A stretch of DNA of 64,000 bases. It comes from Monosporascus cannonballus. Its lineage: Eukaryota; Ascomycota; Sordariomycetes; Xylariales. The translations under genes and the position numbers were made by a program. The notes beneath the pieces are model-generated. The model was not told where the DNA came from and did not search any database. It saw only the letters and a list, made by a program, of their open reading frames with translations. The DNA lies in NCBI GenBank assembly GCA_004154925.1, contig QJNS01000120.1, forward strand, positions 124,001 to 188,000, in the 5' to 3' direction. Shown piece by piece: positions 24,097-35,521 of this stretch (positions within the stretch are counted from its first letter, which is position 1; every line of letters starts with the position of its first letter).

Positions 24097-25828
24097 ATCC
24101 GTCGGGGTGCAAAACGTCTAAAAAAAATAGATCTTAAAGCGTATATCGGCTATTTCGTAAGATACGTAACTAATAACATATATCGGATATGGATTTTTTC
24201 GCAATAACGTATTATTACCATAAAAGACGTTACTTTTAACGAAACGAAAAAATATTAAGGCGAATAAAAGAAAGTTTCGTTCGAAATTGCGGAACTAAAC
24301 GACCAAATGGACAGTATCTTTATTCCACTTATAATAATAACCTTCCTAAGAACGTTTAAAGTTATTTTCAGTAACGATCTTTTAGAAATAAATATCGCTA
24401 AGGGGGTGGATAAGTCGGCAAAGCAAAACGAACCTAAAAAAATTATTTACGATACTATCGTAATAGTTACGGACCCTTTTAATTAGGAGATTTTATAAAA
24501 AGTTAGGGGGGTAAAGGTTAATAAAGCCTATAATTCGTATTTTAACGAAGATTTTTTTAATTCGGCAGTTAAAAATAACTCCGAAAAAAACCTTAGCCGT
24601 ATCCCTAATAAAACGGACGATTCAGAACGTAAGGTTGTACAGCCTTATTTACCTATACTAAAAGCTATTCCAGCTCTTAAAAACCTAAATTATTAATAAC
24701 TTAACGCATTACCGCCGGATAAAGCTTAAAATGCATTACCAGGTCCTTTTTAGCCACGGCAACGCCGTACGGAACTAACTTTCCTGGATTAGATAGCTAT
24801 TATCGATTTTGGAACGCGAAACGGAAAAAGAAAAAAACTACCTTCGGCCAATACCAGTTACAAACTGGAATTCGAAAAACGCAATACGTATTTAACCGCT
24901 TTTAACGTTATCTTCTTAACTGCGATTAAGCATAATCGCTTATATTATATTAGTTTTCCTGTTGCCCCTAAAAATTAGTAAAAAACTATATAGCATAAGT
25001 ACGTTAAAAACTGGAAGGCGACTGCGCAAAAAAAATAGGATCAGATATTTCGAGTAAAACGATTAATTACCGTCACCTTATTATAGAAAACGATTTAAGA
25101 CGTAGGTCCTAACGGTATCCTTCCGTTAATATAAGTATTTATATACAAATTTAACAAATATAGAATACCTTAAAAATTTAAAGCTAAAATAATTATTTAT
25201 GGCAACTTTTAGCCCTATAAAAACCTTAACGCCTATATTTCCATGTTAGCAAAAAGGATTTTCCGTATACTTATAGCTGTTATAGCCCGATTTAACTTTG
25301 AATTTTGTTAATTTAATGCCGTTAACGCGTTCCTATATAGCGACCTCAATAAGTTAATATATATACGTTTCTTATAAGGATTTATATATCTGGGCTTTTA
25401 TTTAAGGCTTCGGAAGGCCTTATACGGCTTAAAACGATTACCATTTTTGTAATAACAGGACCTAATAGCAGGACTAAAGGAACTGGGATTAAAGTTTGTT
25501 CCGAATAACCCATATATTATAATTAATAGCTGGTTAACGTTATTTTTTTACGTTAACAATATAGCCATAATATATAGGATTCGCGATTTAATACGTGTTA
25601 AAAAATTCCGTGCGAAATTAATATAACGTTTTTATATTAACGACTTAGGGAATTTATAATAGTTTTTTAAGATACGTATTTTGCGAAATTGCATAATTAG
25701 GAAACTATAGTTATTATAAAATACTTATTAGAAAAAGTTATATATACGTTTCGAATTATTTAAGCTTGAAAAACGTTATTTTAAGGTCTTTAAATAAAGG
25801 GATTTTAAAAAGTATTAAGGTAAAGCGT
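24097..25828 (+). pseudogene. Copia E: integrase end and reverse transcriptase (RVT_2)
   Basis: Continues integrase (IRRGAKRL then AYIGYFVRY near 24100-24170). After a linker, the RT runs about 25160-25828 with blocks such as NAVNAFLYSDL and ALYGLKRLP that are typical of Copia RT. The active-site motif reads YVNN at 25549-25560, i.e. YVDD with both Asp changed to Asn by G-to-A. Interrupted by Gypsy D at TAATA (25829-25833) and resumes at 32400 with RNase H. Confidence 0.85.
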
Positions 25829-25833
25829 TAATA

Positions 25834-26219
25834 TGTAACGGCTAGGCGGTTTAACCAACTATTAAACCTTAAGTCGACGGGTTTATGTTGGCAGGAGTAT
25901 CGTGGGAATCTAAGCAATAGATATAGTAACGTATTACGTCTTGTAATGCTAAAGGTGCCTTGGGTAACGATATTATATTGCAAGTTGAAATTATTTAAAC
26001 TATGGAAGTAATAAACGTATATATCCTTTTTCTTTAGCTGGATCACCACCAATAAGTTAGTAATCCGGCTTACTAGTTTACTACCAGTGAATTGGTAATC
26101 CGGCTTACTGGCTTACCACCAGTAAGTTGGTAATCCATTACGTGATCTAATTTACATGGTTTTTTTGGCTTTTTTTGTTATAACCGTTTTTGGAGGCCGT
26201 AATTTGTCAGGTCGTAACA
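25834..26219 (-). repeat. 3' LTR of Gypsy D (three 35-bp units)
   Basis: 386 bp. Tandem units of 35 bp, each built around CCACCAGTAAGTTGGTAATC then GGCTTACTGGCTTA, at about 26045-26145. The outer left end is little mutated. Confidence 0.9.
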
Positions 26220-26380
26220 CGATTTTCTTTTTCCCAAAATCTTGCCCTTAAGATTTTTTTTCTTTTGGTAAATTTTTTCTATATACTTTTAATATGTTTT
26301 CCGGTATGTTCAAATATCGTTTTCACAAATCCGAATAACGATTTGCTTTAGTTAATTTAATTAAATTCAAAAGTTTTAAC

Positions 26381-26625
26381 ATAATACCTTATTTCTTTTA
26401 TTTTATTTGGCAATTTAATTGCCAAATAATAGATAAGGTTTTTCGTTATAAAAAATACGTCCGTTAAGATTATTCGTATAACGGAACAAAAGTCCTTATT
26501 TCCATAATTAATTGCTATATCGCAAAATCGAAAAAATTAAAAGAAAAAAAGCTAACGGCCGAAAAATCTTTGTCCGAAGTTTTTACGCATTTTTTTCGCA
26601 TACGTCGTTAGCATTAATATTATCA
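26381..26625 (+). pseudogene. Zn(2)Cys(6)-cluster frame, antisense to gag-pol, of Gypsy D
   Basis: The Met codon is now ATA (26381). Spacing CX2CX6CX8CX2CX6C is exact, with Cys only at position 3 and Tyr (TAT) at the other five. One TAA falls between positions 5 and 6, as in element B. The basic tail CYIAKSKKLKEKK follows, matching B's HIAKSKKIKKN, and the frame ends near 26625. Confidence 0.6.
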
Positions 26626-27049
26626 GTTTTAAAGCGCGAAATTTATTAATCGTACCCTTTAATCCTTAAATAATTCTAACGATTTTGCGTAATTAAAATC
26701 GGAATCCGTAATCAAGGTTTAGGCCTTAGGAAAAATAGACGTCATTAATTAAGATGCGGTGGACCAAAGGCTTTCTTCCGTGGATCTCGTAAACTGGGAT
26801 ATTATTATTTCGAGTAATTCTGCCGTTATTAGTAAAAGTTCTTTAATAAGCGTTAGGTATCAATAAGATTTTTAACGGGTTTCCAAGTATTTTCAGAATT
26901 TAAATATTTTTTCCATTTAATTAAGTATTAGATAAATCCGTTTTATTTTCGTATATCAAATATCTTTTTTATTTCATATATTTATTCTTCTTTTATTTTT
27001 ACGTTATTTTATATTATATGTATTTTAATTATATTTGTTATTAATTCGA

Positions 27050-30000
27050 ATAAAAAAACATAAAAAATTAAATTAAATTTAACCTTTGGTAAAAGTTTTA
27101 ATTAATAATTATTTTTTAAGATTTTTTTGGCGATTTTATATAAATCGATATATTTAAAATTAAATTTCTTATTAGGTTTTCTTATTTAAATATTTTTTGT
27201 AATAAGGAAAATTATTTTCCCCTTTTCGAAAGTTAATTTTTTTAACCTTTTTTGGTTATAATATTTATTTATTTGATTTTGTACGAATTCCAGTTCTGTT
27301 TTTATTTTTTTGATATAGTTGTCGTAATTATTTTGACGTAAAAATTGCTTTAATATTAATTAAACCGTTATCGCGCGTTTTTTTATAAATTTTTAAAGTA
27401 AAACCAAAATTTGCGTTCGCAAATATTATCTTAATATTTTTATAATAGCTGGTATTATAAATTAATTAAGTAATCGGTAATTTTTTAACTTAGTTATTAT
27501 GTTCGTAATTAATATAATATCGTAAATAAGTTTCCAAAATTTAATTTATTTGTTTTATTTATTTATCTGTTTAAAGTTTAAATATATTAAATAATTTATG
27601 ATTTAGGCCGATTTATATTATAAGGCCCTGTTAAAACTTAAATATAAATATTAATTTTTTATTTGATATAATTTCCATTAATAATCCGGATATGCTAAAA
27701 ATATATCTGAAAAAAATATATGCCAGTTATTCGATATTTATATTTTCGTAATATGGTAAAAAATAAAAAAAACTTTGTAAATCGATCGACGATTACGAAA
27801 ATATTATCGTAATATATTCCGGTAATTAAATTTTTTAACATAAAAAACTTAATAATAAAATTAAATATAATTAAATATTATAATCGTTTTGCGATTAATA
27901 ATGGTTATAATTTTCCGTATGGCTTATGTCGTTAAATTTTTGCTTTAGCGCAAATATTGTATTACCGTATGATTTTTTGTACCGTTAATTTCATTTTAAA
28001 AAAGGAATATGTACGTCGAAATTGCTTTAAGGTTTTATAAATCCCTGGATATTTATGTAACTAATGTTCGTATGTTTTTCGTATTAAATCCTTTTGGTAT
28101 TTTTTTGGTATTTATATCTTATTTTTTTGGGATTTTCTGGAAAATTATTATTATATTGCTAGATTTTCTAATATATATCGGAAAGTATTGCCCGAATTAT
28201 CGCAATTTGTCGTAGGCGTAAATATCCTTTTATGGTAATATCGAAAATTATATAATTAATTTTAACCAATTTTTTTTCAAAATTTAATTATTTATTTAAA
28301 ATATTTGCTTTACCGTTTTCCGATTTTTTCTTTTAAATGATAACGAAATCAAAGTTCGCCAATTTTTCCGTATATCTTAATTATCGTTCTGTAAACTTTT
28401 TGGTCGTGGTAAATCGGGTAAGATTTTGATGATCCGTATAAACTTTAACCTGGTATAAGTTTCCTTTTAGGAAATGCCTAAATTCCCGAAATGCCATAAT
28501 AATGGCCATAAATTCCTTATTTGGAATACCGTAATTAAGTTTAGTTTTTTTTAATTTGTACGAAAAAAATGTAATAAGGTATATTTTGCCTTAATTATTT
28601 CGTTATCCGATTATTACGTTTAATGCGTAATTCGAAATATCGGTTTTTAATTTAACGGGATAATTTAAATCGTACATAATTAGTACTAGTTCGTTAGTAA
28701 TTATATTTTTAATATTTTGAAATGCTTTTTCCGTATTTGGCGTTTATTTGAATTCCTTTTTTTTTCGTAAAATTTATTAGGGGTATAATTATTTTATTAA
28801 AATTTCGAATAAACTTCCTGTAATAATTGGCGAATCCATGGAATACCTGTACCTCCTTAATTGTTATTAACGTTTGTTATTTTATTATTACAGCGATTTT
28901 CTTAGGATTTATTCTAATATGTTCTAAGGTAATAATATATTCCAGATATTTTATTTTCTATATATAAACTAATTTTTTTCCGCGTTAATAAATAACCTTA
29001 CGTCCTATAAAACATAAAAAACCTTATAAACGTATTTTGCGTATTTTTTTTATCTTTGAGAAAATAAGAATGTCGTCGAGATAGCAAATAACAAAAACAT
29101 TAAGGTATTCTCGTAGTACGTAATTAATTATTTGCTGGAAAATTATTGATACGTTTATAAGTCCTATTAATATAACCAAATACTTAAATAATTCGTATTT
29201 CGTTTTAAAGGTTATTTTCCATTTAATATCGTTTAATTATCGGTAATTAATTATAAGTCGTAATTTTCCGTTTTTTTGGTATAAAGAATATTAGATATCT
29301 TGCCGGTAATTTCAAAAGTCGAATCTATTTTTTTAACCCATTTTCCAGATATTTTCTGAAAATACGTAATTCGTTTTTATTAAAATTATAAATAAAGTAA
29401 AACTTTGTTAAAGATTTTTCCTTAAAAATTATTTTATAATCTTATTCGTTATATTCTAATAATTTTGTATCGAACTTTTTCTTAAAAAGTTATTCGTATT
29501 TATAATATTATAATAATATATTAATTAGATTTTTTAATTCCTTAGGCTATTATTCGTATTATTCCAGATCATTATTTAATTGCTTTAATTTCACTTTAAT
29601 AACAATAACGATACGTTATATTTTTTTTAATACCCGTTCTTTTTTTGTATTTTATTCCTTTAAGTAATAAGATATTTATCGTATCTTTATACCTACATTC
29701 GTCGCCATTATCGATCAAATATTAAGATTTTAATTTTTCCTTTTTTTATTTATTAATAAAGAATAAAATAAATTTTACTTAGCCAATTCCGTTATTAATT
29801 AAAATTCCGTATTATCGTATCCATAATAATCCTAAGATTATATCGTAATTCCCAAATAAAACGATATCGAAATTAATCGTTTAATATTATCTTTTAATAA
29901 AAATCTTAAAATAATTAATTTCGCGTATAATTTTTTCGTTATCGTAAGCGAATTTCTGATTTTCGACATTTATCGCTATATAAAGTTTTAACTTATATTT

Positions 30001-32040
30001 CCATAACAGTTTAAACTTATTAACTATATCCGATATAATATAATTTCCGCCCAAAGCTCCGTAATTCACTATTGCGGTATACCAGTATATTCCGATTCGT
30101 ATTTCCAAGGTAATAAGGTCGTTAACGTTTCTTATCGTTACGTTTAAAGCTTTTCTTAAAAGTTCCTTTTAACTCTTTTAGGTTTTATTATTCTGCGGTT
30201 TTCTTATAGGTAATTTTTTTTCTTTTAATTCCTATTCGAATTTGTCGAACTTTGTTTGCGTTTTTTCGTTTAACGCGTTAAGTTACTGTATTTATTGTTG
30301 TTGTCGGCGTATTGTTTCTTCGAACCGTATTAGCTGTTTTTGGTTTTTTTATAATTCCTTTCCTTATCGAATAAATTGTTTTTTCATATTTGCGATTATA
30401 TCCTATTATGCGTCGTTTTAGCTGTTATTTTAAAGATTTTTTATAAACTAACGTATATTTTCCTTAATAACTTTTTTTTCGTAAGGATTTATAATAAATA
30501 TTAATTAAAAATAAAAATCCATAATAACTTTCTAATAATACTTTTTTACCGTACGCTGGATTAACTCTTTTTCCGTTTAGTAATTATATTATTCATAATA
30601 ACAAAAGGGGTTTTGTTACGGGCATTACTTTTTTTCGGGCCAACTTTTCGTTTCGGCTAGCTGCTGAATATCTCCTAAGGCTATGGTTCAAAACTGTTAA
30701 TATTATTATTCGTCATTTTTATTATGCCCGGTACGGTTTGGAAAATCGAATCCCTTATAGTACATACGGGTAATTCGTACGTAAATATATTATTTTCATT
30801 TTTCGTAATCAGGATATTCTCGTCGTCGATAATGTATAGCATATATTCTGCCGTATTAATTAAGGATTCCGGGACAAATTTCCTTTATCCAGTTTTGATA
30901 TTCGCATAATTATCCTTATAATATCTTTTATTATGCTTACGTTATTTATTAAGTTAGCTTTTTAGCTTTTTGTATTTCTTGTCAAATTTCTTATCGTGAT
31001 AATTCCTATTGGACTTTTTGCTTAAGGCCTAATACGTATTTGGTTTGGATTATGTTAATGGCTTTATTATCGTTTTCTTAATTATTCCTGGATTATTTTT
31101 CCGGTATAGGGGTCTAGTTATTTTATCGTAATTACTTAGGTTTTTTGCATTTATAAGCTTTATGTCCCATTTTGCCGCAATTAAAACACTTAATCTGGTT
31201 CTAATCTTATCTATAAATAACGCCGAGTTCTATAAATCCTGGCGTTATTTCATGAAAAGTAAAAAATACATTTTATTTTTTCCTTTAGTTAGATTTATAT
31301 CCCGAACGTAAAACGTATTATATTTTTTATTATTTTTTAAATTATCGATTATTAATCTTAATTACTTTTATAATATACCGGTTTAAGGCAATTAATCGTT
31401 TAATCCGAATAATCTTATTTTTTATATTATTTTTTAACTTTTTGTAAAATATATTGATAAAAGTATTGGTTTTATTATTTTCTGATCCGGCCTTGGCCAT
31501 AAAACTTTTGAAAATTACGGCGTGCTTAGATGTAAATCTTTTTTATCGGAATTATAAAAGTTATTAAGCCGTTAATTATTTTTTATCCGGATTACCGAAA
31601 TTATTGCGTATTTTGTTTTCGAAATTAATATAAATTAAAAAGATTTCGTTAATAAAATTTTTCTTATTTGCTTTTTTTATTTTTAAAAAAAATTTTATAA
31701 TAGGTTTAAATTAATTAACCGCATTTTTTATTAGATATATTCCCATTATTAGGACCATATCCGCTAGGTTGCTAAAGTTTAAAAAACGAAAATAAATTTG
31801 CGCTTAAGTTAAGAAAATCTACGGGTTACCTTTTCCATCGTAAGGTTCTGGTTTTTTTGGCTTTATATGGGCGAAAGAAAATTAGGCAAGTAACGTAGCC
31901 CTAAGTTGTCGAACTTTTTTCTCCAGTTCCCGAATTCGAGCCTAAAGCTATTGAATAAGGGTTTCCTAAGCGTTGGTTAATATTTTAACAATATTAAATA
32001 TTGCTTAGAATTTGACGGTATTATTAAATAAAAATTTGCA
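27050..32040 (-). pseudogene. Gypsy D gag-pol remnant
   Basis: Read on the minus strand: Gag about 32000-30950; zinc-knuckle-like motif about 30990-30930; protease about 30110-29800, where the frame 29887-30108 reads NYGALGGNYI, consistent with a D-C-G-A active site changed by G to A; RT about 29400-28980; RNase H about 28880-28500; integrase about 28060-27600, starting with a GIYKTLKQ...T segment of the H2C2 zinc-binding domain; chromodomain about 27200-27050. Stops throughout. Confidence 0.78.
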
Positions 32041-32043
32041 ACG

Positions 32044-32394
32044 TATAATGGCTAAACGGTTTAACCAATTATTAAACCTTAAGTCGACGGGTTTATATTA
32101 GCAGAAATATCGTAAAAATCTAAGTAATAAATACAGTAACGTATTATATCTCGTAATGCCAAAAATGCCTTAGGTAATAATATTATATTACAAGTTAAAG
32201 TTATTTAAATTATGGAAATAATAAACGTATATATCCTTCTCCTTTAGCTGGATTATTACCAATAAGTTAATAATCCGGCTTACTGGCTTACCACCAGTGA
32301 GTTGGTGATCCATCACGTGACCTGATCCACATAGTTTTCTTGGCTTTCTCTGTTGCGACCGTTCCTGGAGGCCGTGGCTTGTCAGGTCGTAACA
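32044..32394 (-). repeat. 5' LTR of Gypsy D (two 35-bp units)
   Basis: 351 bp with two 35-bp units against three in its partner. Contains CATCACGTGACCTG near 32313. The outer right half is nearly unmutated, the inner left half RIPed. Followed by TSD TAATA (32395-32399). Confidence 0.9.
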
Positions 32395-32399
32395 TAATA

Positions 32400-33240
32400 A
32401 CGTTTAAGAAACTATATCTTAAAAAGGTCGAAAGCCTGTTATACAGAACTGTCGTTATTTGCCTAGACCTAGCTGAAACTATTTCCTATTTATTTCGTTA
32501 TTGCAAAAACCCTAACCTTACATACCTTAACGTTATTAATAAAATTATTTTTTACGTTTATTTCATATGTACCCTAACCCTGGAATTCGGAAGTAACGAA
32601 AATCCTAACGTACGATCGTTCCTGTACGCAAGCAACGTATTTTTCGCGGATAACCCTAACCGGAAAAGCTTTTAGAGATTTGTGTTATTACTTTTCGGTG
32701 GCCTTATTGTATGGAAGACTAATAAGCAGGATATAGTTACCACCTTAAGTACGGAAACTGAACTGCTAATTTTGTTGCAAATTATCAAAAAAGCCTTTTT
32801 TATATTAAGGCTATTTAAGATTATTAGGCTAAAGCTAAACGAAAATTTAATTATCCAGATAAATAATAAGTAAACAATACGGCTAATTACTAAAAAAATT
32901 ATACGCTTAATTACGAAGTTAAAATACGTTAATATCCATAATTACTAGCTTTGCGAAATCCACGTAGCAAAAAGGATAAAGATCAAATAAACGCCTATTA
33001 ACGCCATAATGGTAAATGGATTAATTAAACCTTTAAAGTTTTAACAGCATCAAAAATTCGTTAAGCTGTTAAACTTTCAGGATATTACTTTAAGGCTAAA
33101 GGAAACCTAGGAAATATTAATTTATCCCAGGCGTCGCCCAATAACGAAAAACTGTTACCCCTATTTCCTTCTTATCGTTTTTTCCTTTACCTTTTTTACA
33201 CCTTTATTCTTAGACGACCTTAAAGGTAAGGTTAATAAGG
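32400..33240 (+). pseudogene. Copia E: RNase H and 3' end of pol
   Basis: Only mildly mutated. The frame has the Copia RNase H signatures: YASNVFFADNPNRKSF, then LFGGLIVWKTNKQDIVTTLS with TETELL (about 32610-32790), then TIRLI...KLKYVNIHNY near 32875-32945, and a C-terminal VNGLIKPL block (about 33010-33035). A few stops and one frameshift (about 32675) separate the pieces. Confidence 0.85.
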
Positions 33241-33255
33241 AAGCTTTCTAACAAA

Positions 33256-33326
33256 ACTTTTGTGGTCTAGCGGTATAATATCAGGTCCTAATACCTGAAG
33301 GTATGGGTTCGAATCCCATTAGAAGC
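33256..33326 (+). tRNA. tRNA-like gene embedded in the Copia element, probably a pseudogene (CCU-centred anticodon loop)
   Basis: Cloverleaf of 71 nt. The acceptor strands ACTTTTG and TAGAAGC pair at 6 of 7 positions (the first is A/C). Box A is TGGTCTAGCGG; box B is GGTTCGAATCC. T stem ATGGG/CCCAT and anticodon stem TCAGG/CCTGA are perfect 5-bp helices. The anticodon loop TCCTAATA is 8 nt instead of 7, so decoding cannot be assigned with certainty (CCU, Arg, is the most central triplet). A1 may be a RIP change of G1. It lies in sense orientation between the pol stop and the polypurine tract of Copia E. A downstream imperfect stem at about 33331-33363 follows. Confidence 0.7.
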
Positions 33327-33467
33327 TTCGGAGGTGCGTCGTAAAAAATGCTCTACAACGTACCTTTCCGACCTTTTATTTTCCTTGTTTTTGTCCTAAA
33401 CACTACGGTATTTCCTTTTTGGGCACTTGTTTAATATCGTGAAAGCTTCAGCTGTTAATTTCTAATA

Positions 33468-33479
33468 GCTGGGGGGGTC
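33468..33479 (+). other. Polypurine tract of Copia E
   Basis: G-rich run GCTGGGGGGGTC directly before the 3' LTR start (33480). Position and composition fit the plus-strand primer of an LTR element. The whole 33327-33467 stretch has no recognised coding function. Confidence 0.6.
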
Positions 33480-33719
33480 TATCAGACCCAGCTGAAATCG
33501 ATCAAACAGCTAAGCCTTGGCTTAGTTTGATCACCTACTGAAATAAGGCTACTTTATGCAACCCCGGTATCTTTTCCTCTTAGCTACAGTTATATTTACG
33601 TGTATAAAAGGAGGGTTCGTTACTCTCACCCTCTAGCTAGGACCTTCGAGAGGTTGATGCAACCTTCAATATACCTTTTCTTCAGTTATATGCTTCTGTG
33701 TGTGATGCAGGGTCTCATA
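33480..33719 (+). repeat. 3' LTR of Copia E
   Basis: 240 bp, almost the unmutated ancestor of the 5' LTR; the few transitions lie in its first 120 bases (inner side). Hairpin at about 33500-33532; TATA box 33603-33610. Ends TCTCATA, then TSD CCAAT (33720-33724). It lies only about 360 bp upstream of the membrane-protein gene and points toward it, so it could in principle drive it. Confidence 0.92.
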
Positions 33720-33724
33720 CCAAT

Positions 33725-34076
33725 TCCAGCGGGGCCCCGGTGCCTCCGTTTGCCTACCCGTACCATCCCGGCCGTTAAAGTTGATAGGATCTTCCTCTAA
33801 GGTCTTACTTTTACGATGGGGACCCAGGCATCCCCCGGTAACGACCAGCATGCTCCTGCCAGCCCGCTGCCTGTTTTGACTGACTCCCTATATTTTCTTT
33901 TCTGAGTGATAGAATTGAGCTATGGCCGGCACGTGGTTGAAGCTATGGAGCTTGATAAATCTCGTCCCCTCCCCTTTTTGCCAACGGCCTGAGTGGAGTT
34001 TGACACCAAGTCGTTTCCTTTACCTCTACTCTTCCCTCTTCCAAGTTTGCTCTTCTGCTAGCACGATATCATCCCC
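33725..34076 (+). promoter_or_regulatory. Upstream region of the rhodopsin-domain gene
   Basis: Unmutated sequence between the Copia 3' LTR and the start codon. A long pyrimidine-rich stretch (about 34010-34076, CTCTTCC-type) ends just before ATG in the context CCCC-ATG, as is common upstream of filamentous-fungal genes. No convincing TATA box near the expected start. Open frames here on the minus strand are not supported. Confidence 0.4.
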
Positions 34077-35521
34077 ATGTCGTTTCCCGTCATTGATGGC
34101 GTCGAGACTGCGATGATGCCGCCTTCGGGCTGGCAGGTCAACTTTGAAGACCCGACGACGGCCGAAGCGACCATCAGAGATGCGTATTGGATCTTCGGCT
34201 TCGAATTTGCGATTGCTACGGCCCTCTTGGGCCAACGCATGTACACCAACTCAGTCTTGCTGCGCAAGTTTCTGCTAGATGACTGTACGTTGGCCGAGAG
34301 TCAACGATATTGGTCGCACATCTGATTGACCTCTCCACAGATATGATACTCTTAGCTTGGGTATGACCATAATGAATATGGGACAGCTTGGCAGCCCGTG
34401 GAGTTGACAAGTATTTTATTTAGCTCCTTTCGATTGCGGCTCAGTCATGTGTACTTCGCGCCTACAGACGTGGACTGCTTGGAGTCCACGCCTGGGAGAT
34501 GTCTCTAGACAGGAACAATGAATCTACTCTGGTACGTCCCATCGGTGTGGCCGACCTTTCGACGTCCATCACTGAAACATATACAAAATGCTGGCAGCTA
34601 GTTCTCCTGACAACACTCAACTATATCCCTACTACGATCCTATCAAAGCTGACGCTATGCTCCTTTTATTTCCGGCTATCCCCGTCAACTCTGTACAGGT
34701 ATTCAGTCTGTTTCACTGGCTTCGTCTGCGCCAGCAGTCTGATCGGCATTTGGTTTAGCGTACTTTTCGCTTGCAAGCCCATCGCAGCCGCCTGGGACTT
34801 GCGAATTGCTGCCGAAGCAATTTGTATTAACCGTCCCGTAGTCTACATCACCCAGGCTGCATTTGGCTGCGTTACCGATTTGATGCTGCTAGTGCTGCCC
34901 ATCCCAACCGTAGTAGAACTTCAGATGTCTATTCGACAAAAAGTTGGCCTGCTAGGCCTGTTCGCCATTGGGTCGGTTACCCTCATAACGTCCATTGTCC
35001 GCTTGGTTCTCCTGCTACCCAGTCTTGCGAACCCGGACCAGAGCTGGATTTTGGCCGAAGGCTGCCTTTGGGTGTAAGTGACCCGCTGAATCCCGTACCA
35101 CATTCTCTCCTCCGAACACGTCCCTCACCTGTTAGACAGCATTGTTGAAGCCAATCTCCTCATAATGTGTGGCTCGCTGCCCACATTACGAGTCTTTCTT
35201 AGGACAGTCGCGCCAAGAGTGCTCGGCGAAAAAAGCATCAAAAACTCGAGAGACCAGAACAGTGGCAGTGGGAACTACGGTCTGCGCACCTTTGGCGGCT
35301 CTAACAACCCTAGGCGAAAGTTTGACACGCTGGTGGAGCTCGAATATGGCGACAACTTCAACCGCTCAAACTTGCGGGCTGATGGGTTGGGCAATTCAGA
35401 CGTCCATATCTATGGAGGTCAGCCGAACAGACAGTCACTGGATGGCAATGTAGCTCCAGAAACGGGCAGTGAGGAGATCATTCTCCAAACGCGCACGAAC
35501 ACAATCTCCTTAAACGGATGA
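34077..35521 (+). CDS. Fungal rhodopsin-domain integral membrane protein (PTH11/SAT4-like), five exons
   Basis: Likely exons: 34077-34284, 34341-34360, 34424-34531, 34598-35073, 35140-35521, giving 397 codons plus stop. Introns are 56, 63, 66 and 66 nt with GT..AG ends (GTACGT, GTATGA, GTACGT, GTAAGT). The third is a multiple of 3 without stops, so it could be retained (419 aa). The joined frame reads through family signatures: DDY-MILLAW across the first junction, GVHAWEM, LCSFYFRLSP, GIWFSVLFACKPIAAAWD, CVTDLMLLVLPIP, IGSVTLITSIVRL, and GCLWV-IVEANLLIMCGSLP across the last. About seven hydrophobic segments, an extracellular N-terminus with Trp, and a polar C-terminal tail of about 95 residues match the fungal rhodopsin domain and its usual 350-420 aa. 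Role: plasma-membrane receptor-like protein, ligand unknown. No RIP. Confidence 0.88.

Larger units (their letters stand above)
25834..32394 (-). mobile_element. Gypsy (chromodomain type) element D, nested in Copia E
   Basis: Left LTR 25834-26219 (386 bp), right LTR 32044-32394 (351 bp), flanked by TAATA (25829-25833 and 32395-32399). Same LTR family as B. The LTR length difference is exactly one 35-bp repeat unit. Minus-strand gag-pol remnant at 27050-32040; opposite-strand zinc-cluster frame at 26381-26625. Confidence 0.93.
716..33719 (+). mobile_element. Copia (Ty1-type) LTR retrotransposon E, full length but split by three Gypsy insertions
   Basis: The two 240-bp LTRs (716-955 and 33480-33719) are direct repeats flanked by the 5-bp duplication CCAAT (711-715 and 33720-33724). 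Interior pieces lie at 956-1913, 15474-17345, 24097-25833 and 32400-33479; each junction shows a single target duplication (GTTAT, AAGCT, TAATA), so they rejoin to an element of about 6.1 kb. The order Gag, zinc knuckle, protease, integrase, RT (RVT_2), RNase H is that of Copia, with integrase before RT. Stop codons are scattered and the RT YVDD motif reads YVNN, so it is dead. As host of A, C and D it is older than them. Confidence 0.93.

Noticed and set aside
28009..28215. 68-codon plus-strand frame with membrane-like composition
   Set aside because: Antisense shadow of the integrase zinc-binding region of Gypsy D; the sense strand carries the recognisable GIYKTLKQ segment.
32340..32400. 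N-terminal part of the 111-codon frame 32340-32675 as a real protein start
   Set aside because: The first 18 codons lie in the Gypsy D LTR and the TSD; only the part after 32400 is Copia RNase H.
33600..33800. Open frame across the Copia 3' LTR and flank, plus short frames on both strands at 33666-34410
   Set aside because: They run across the LTR/host boundary or mirror exon 1; none has an independent start context or similarity.
34361..34363. Apparent frameshift/stop after LLAW in the rhodopsin-domain gene, suggesting a pseudogene
   Set aside because: GTATGA at 34361 and TTTATTTAG at 34423 define a 63-nt intron; removing it restores the frame into GVHAWEM.
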